8,867 bases of DNA from Rhodobacterales bacterium (lineage in GTDB: Bacteria > Pseudomonadota > Alphaproteobacteria > Rhodobacterales > Rhodobacteraceae): NCBI GenBank assembly GCA_013298485.1, contig JAAFHS010000070.1, positions 1 to 8,867 of the forward strand. Direction: 5' to 3'. A model generated the notes under the pieces. The model saw nothing but the letters and a program-made list of their open reading frames with translations. It was not told the DNA's origin and made no database searches. Shown in pieces: positions 6,330 through 8,867 of the stretch. Position numbers and translations under genes: made by a program. Numbering within the stretch: position 1 is the stretch's first letter; the number at the start of each line of letters is the position of its first letter.

Positions 6330-6772
6330 AAAAGACCCGCCTCCCTCGGGTGCGGCGTGCAGGTCAGGCTGGCGTGACGCTGATTGAAATGATGATCGTG
6401 CTGGTCGTGATCGGGGTTGCCACGGGGGCGGCCACGCTGGGCCTGGGCGCACTGGGGCGCAATGATGCCGCCGAACAGGAGGCGCGGCGTCTGGCCACGG
6501 CGATCGGCCTTGCCGTGGATGATGCGCTGATTTCGGGGGCGTCGCGGGCGGTTATCTGGGATGCGCAAGGCTACCGGATCGGCGACGCGGACCGTCACCT
6601 GCTGGCCGATGGGATCACCCTTGCCCGTGCTGATGGCACGGATGCAGGTCTGGCGCTGTCTGCCGAGGCGACGAACCCTGCAGTGGATTTTGTGCTGCAG
6701 GGTGATGCGGCCCTCTGGCGCGTGTCGTTTGACGGCCTGTCGGCGTCTGTGGCACCGGGGGATGCCCCGTGA
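6326..6772 (+). CDS. gspH: Type II secretion system minor pseudopilin GspH
   Basis: A 148-residue prepilin with a basic leader (KKTRLPRVRRAGQAG), cleavage site G16/V17 and the TLIE motif with Glu21 at +5, then the hydrophobic helix MMIVLVVIGVATGAATLGLGALG. The mature part has EQEARRLATAIGLAVDDALISGASRAVIWDAQGYRI (50-85), which is characteristic of GspH: a helix followed by a strand with the pattern G-x-x-Y. Minor pseudopilins of this family sit near the tip of the pseudopilus. The N-terminal 15 residues from the cleavage site are nearly identical to GspG (VTLIEMMIVLV), and as in GspG the first mature residue is Val rather than Phe. The gene overlaps gspG and gspI by 4 nt on each side, so translation is probably coupled. 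Confidence 0.9.
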   Translation: MKKTRLPRVRRAGQAGVTLIEMMIVLVVIGVATGAATLGLGALGRNDAAEQEARRLATAIGLAVDDALISGASRAVIWDAQGYRIGDADRHLLADGITLARADGTDAGLALSAEATNPAVDFVLQGDAALWRVSFDGLSASVAPGDAP

Positions 6773-7146
6773 CCGGGGGCCGCACGCATGATGCAGGGTT
6801 CACCCTGATTGAGACGCTTGTGGCGCTGGCCGTCCTTGCGATGTCGGCGGTCGCATTGCTGGCCGCGACACAGGCGCATATCGCCCGCATCGCGGGGCTT
6901 GAGGCGCGCGCGGCGGCAGGCTGGGTCGCGGAAAACCATCTGGCCGAGATGGCCCTGGGCCTGCAGCCAACCGATATGCCCGCACCGATGCTGGGGTTTC
7001 AATTCGCGCTCTCGGTGGCGGCTGAACCCACAAGTGACCCCGATATCCAGAAGCTGGTGATCAGTGCGACCGATGTAGCCGACGGGCGGCGCTATGCCCG
7101 CCTGACGGGTTTCGTGCTGTCGGATGTGGCGGGGCCACTGCCATGA
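6769..7146 (+). CDS. gspI: Type II secretion system minor pseudopilin GspI
   Basis: A 125-residue prepilin started by GTG within the 4-nt overlap GTGA with the gspH stop. A very short leader MTGGRTHDAG is followed by the prepilin peptidase site G10/F11, the FTLIETLVALAVLAMSAVALL helix (Glu15 at +5) and the GspI hallmark AAGWVAENHLAEMALG (49-64). The later sequence (FQFALSVAAEPTSDPDIQKLVISATD) fits the small beta sheet of this family. GspI normally forms the pseudopilus tip complex with GspJ and GspK. Here neither of these follows; the next gene, starting in a 4-nt ATGA overlap, is gspC. Unlike GspG and GspH it has the usual Phe at the first mature position. Confidence 0.93.
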   Translation: MTGGRTHDAGFTLIETLVALAVLAMSAVALLAATQAHIARIAGLEARAAAGWVAENHLAEMALGLQPTDMPAPMLGFQFALSVAAEPTSDPDIQKLVISATDVADGRRYARLTGFVLSDVAGPLP

Positions 7147-7964
7147 TGACCGGATGGTTCTGGGCCATCGCGGCCATTGCCGCCATCAGCCTTGGGGTGG
7201 CGACAGCCCCGGTCGCGTGGCACGTGATGGGCGAGGTTGAGGGGGGCGCCCCCGCCCTGACCGCGCAGGCGGCAACCGCGCAGGCCGTGGCGGCACCGCC
7301 CGCCGATGTCACCCCGATCCTTGCCTTTGCGCCCTTCGGCAGCGCCGCCCCGCCCGAGGCGCCGCCAGCCCCGGCCGAGGTGCCTGCCACGCAACTGGGC
7401 CTGACGCTGCTGGGTCTGACGATCGCCACACCCGCATCCGCATCGCGCGCTATCATTGCAGGGGGCGATCTGCCGGTGTCGAGCTATGCCGTGGGCGGGG
7501 CCATCACGGCGACCGTGACCCTGGCCGAGGTGCATGCCGACCACGTGGTCCTGATGGTGAATGGTGCCCCCGAGGCACTGTTTTTTGCGCGCGGGGCCAG
7601 TGATTTCACGCTGCAGCCGACCGTCATGGTACCGATTGCAACTGCAGGCCCGCCGGACCCGACCAATCCGGACGCGGTAATCGCCTATTACCGCCAGGAA
7701 ATCATTGCAAACCCGCAAAGCGTGATGGACCGGTTGGGGCTGCAGGCAACACCTGCGGGGTACCTGATTGCCGATTCGGCCGATCCCGATGTGCGGCGCG
7801 CAGGCTTTCAGCCCGGCGATCTGGTCACACGGGTGAACGGCAAAGCCGTGGGCGATGTGGCGCAGGACCAGATCTATTTTGATGAGATCGCCGCCAGCGG
7901 ACGTGCGACGGTCGAGGTGGAGCGCGCAGGCCAGATCATCACCATGACATTCCCCCTCAGGTAG
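7143..7964 (+). CDS. gspC: Type II secretion system protein GspC (HR and PDZ domains)
   Basis: A 273-residue inner-membrane protein. A short N-terminus leads into one membrane segment (about 5-25), a linker rich in Ala and Pro (35-82), then the homology region that binds the secretin N0 domain: LGLTLLGLTIATPASASRAIIAGGDLPVSSYAVGGAI (85-121) and HADHVVLMVNGAPEALFF (131-148). The C-terminal part (about 195-270) is a PDZ-like domain, with DPDVRRAGFQPGDLVTRVNGKAVGD (214-238) as the carboxylate-binding loop and strand pattern. GspC spans the periplasm and links the platform to GspD. Its PDZ domain has been tied to substrate choice in other systems. The gene overlaps gspI by 4 nt and lies 11 nt before gspD. 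Placing gspC immediately before gspD is normal, but placing both after gspI is not the classical order, where C and D come first. Confidence 0.93.
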   Translation: MMTGWFWAIAAIAAISLGVATAPVAWHVMGEVEGGAPALTAQAATAQAVAAPPADVTPILAFAPFGSAAPPEAPPAPAEVPATQLGLTLLGLTIATPASASRAIIAGGDLPVSSYAVGGAITATVTLAEVHADHVVLMVNGAPEALFFARGASDFTLQPTVMVPIATAGPPDPTNPDAVIAYYRQEIIANPQSVMDRLGLQATPAGYLIADSADPDVRRAGFQPGDLVTRVNGKAVGDVAQDQIYFDEIAASGRATVEVERAGQIITMTFPLR

Positions 7965-7975
7965 GCAGACCCGTA

Positions 7976-8867
7976 ATGATCGTCCTTCGTGCCCTTTTTC
8001 TGATCCTGGCGCTGTGTCTGCCCGCAGCGTCTGCGCAGGCGCAGATCACCCCGGCCGAGGGTGAGACGTTTGTGATCAACCTGCGCGATGCGGATATCCG
8101 CACGCTGGCCGAACAGGTGGCCGAAATCACGGATCGCACCCTGATCCTTGATCCGAATGTGCAGGGCATCGTCACCGTGATCTCGACCGAGGCGCTGGAC
8201 AAGGACGGGGTGTGGGAATTGTTCCAATCTGTGCTGGCAGTGCAGGGTTATGCGGCCCTGCCGTCGGGCAATCTGTGGCGCATCGTGCCGCAGCAGGTGA
8301 TCCGCGAAGGCGGCGGTGTGATTGAAAGCACGGATCAGCCGGGCCGGTTGGACGTGATCACGCGGCTGGTGCCGCTGCGCAATTTCCCGGCGACGACAGC
8401 GGTGGGGGCTCTGCGCCCGCTGGTGGCGAGTTTCGGCTATATCGAGGCGGTGGTGGATACCAACACGCTGGTGATCACCGACACGGCGGAAAACGTGCGC
8501 CGGATCGAAAGCATCGCGCGGGCGCTGGATGCGGATAACGGGCAAGAGGTGTTCACGATCCGCATCCAGAACGCCGATGCGGCAGAGGTGGGGGCGGCGG
8601 TACAGGGCATTCTGGGGGCCAATCCCGCGATCGGGAACATCGCGCCGCGCGTCACGGTGGATGCGCGATCAAACCTGCTGCTGCTGAGCGCGGATCAGGC
8701 GACGTATGACATGGTGCTGGGGATTGTGGCTGATCTTGATGTGCCGGGCCGCGCGATCCCGTCGACGGTGCCGGTGACGCGCGTCTATGCGTTGCGCTTT
8801 GCCGATGCGACCTCGCTGGCCGAGGTGCTGCGCGGGCTGGTGGGTGGCGGCACCGGCGGGGCTGCGG
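7976..8867 (+). CDS. gspD: Type II secretion system outer-membrane secretin GspD (C-terminus off the window)
   Basis: The frame is open from the ATG at 7976 to the right edge, giving 297 codons of a protein that normally has 600 to 700. A signal peptide (MIVLRALFLILALCLPAASAQA, cut near residue 20-23) precedes the secretin N-domains. N0 begins ETFVINLRDADIRTLAEQVAEIT (30-52) with TLILDPNVQGIVTVIS. N1 has RLVPLRNFPATTAVGALRPLV and YIEAVVDTNTLVITDTAENVRRI (130-177). N2 has VFTIRIQNADAAEVGAAVQGILG (192-214) and PRVTVDARSNLLLLSAD. N3 starts at VTRVYALRFADATSLAEVLRGLVGG (267-291) just before the edge. Secretins form the multimeric outer-membrane channel, and their N0 domain binds GspC. The ribosome binding site is weak (AGG, 10 nt upstream); coupling to gspC, 11 nt before, is likely. 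The beta-barrel part lies outside the window and cannot be judged. Confidence 0.95.
   Translation, partial: MIVLRALFLILALCLPAASAQAQITPAEGETFVINLRDADIRTLAEQVAEITDRTLILDPNVQGIVTVISTEALDKDGVWELFQSVLAVQGYAALPSGNLWRIVPQQVIREGGGVIESTDQPGRLDVITRLVPLRNFPATTAVGALRPLVASFGYIEAVVDTNTLVITDTAENVRRIESIARALDADNGQEVFTIRIQNADAAEVGAAVQGILGANPAIGNIAPRVTVDARSNLLLLSADQATYDMVLGIVADLDVPGRAIPSTVPVTRVYALRFADATSLAEVLRGLVGGGTGGAA

Noticed and set aside
6326..7146. The small prepilins as a type IV pilus rather than a T2SS
   Set aside because: GspG has the DPWGNPY and calcium-loop signatures, and GspC, GspL, GspM and GspN are present. No PilT, PilM, PilN, PilO or PilQ-type genes are seen.
1..8867. tRNA or rRNA genes, CRISPR arrays, insertion sequences or attachment sites
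   Set aside because: I looked and saw no cloverleaf-type sequence, regularly spaced repeats, transposase-like frame or terminal inverted repeats. Coding sequence covers nearly the whole window.

Overview
The window is a type II secretion system (T2SS, general secretory pathway) locus from a GC-rich alphaproteobacterium. The protein style (compact, Ala/Gly-rich proteins and a Tat-like lipoprotein of the penicillin-binding protein activator type next to the locus) suggests Rhodobacterales or a relative. That placement is an inference; no rRNA or other marker gene is present.

Layout: (1) 1-804, minus strand: the N-terminal 268 residues of an LpoA-like, periplasmic-binding-fold lipoprotein that runs off the left edge. 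(2) 744-1502, plus strand: gspN, alone on its strand, overlapping head to head with the lipoprotein gene. (3) 1513-5752, minus strand: a tight gspL-gspM-gspE-gspF operon, that is, the inner-membrane platform plus the ATPase, convergent with gspN across a 10-nt gap. (4) 5753-5831: a short AT-richer divergent control region holding a perfect 10-1-10 palindrome. (5) 5832 to the right edge, plus strand: gspG-gspH-gspI-gspC-gspD, that is, major pseudopilin, two minor pseudopilins, the clamp protein and the outer-membrane secretin, which is cut off after 297 codons.

How the parts work together: GspE is the cytoplasmic ATPase. It docks on GspL and drives the GspF/GspL/GspM platform, which assembles GspG-type pseudopilins (with GspH and GspI at the tip) into a periplasmic piston. 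GspC links the platform to the GspD secretin, through which folded periplasmic proteins leave the cell. GspN is an accessory inner-membrane protein. GspJ, GspK and the prepilin peptidase GspO are not seen here. J and K are absent from their usual place after gspI, because gspC follows gspI directly.

Almost every base is coding and the genes are mostly coupled by 4-nt overlaps or 4-nt gaps. No RNA genes, mobile elements or CRISPR arrays are visible. The least ordinary features are the palindrome in the divergent gspL/gspG region, the I-C gene junction without J or K, and the overlapping start region of gspN and the lipoprotein gene.
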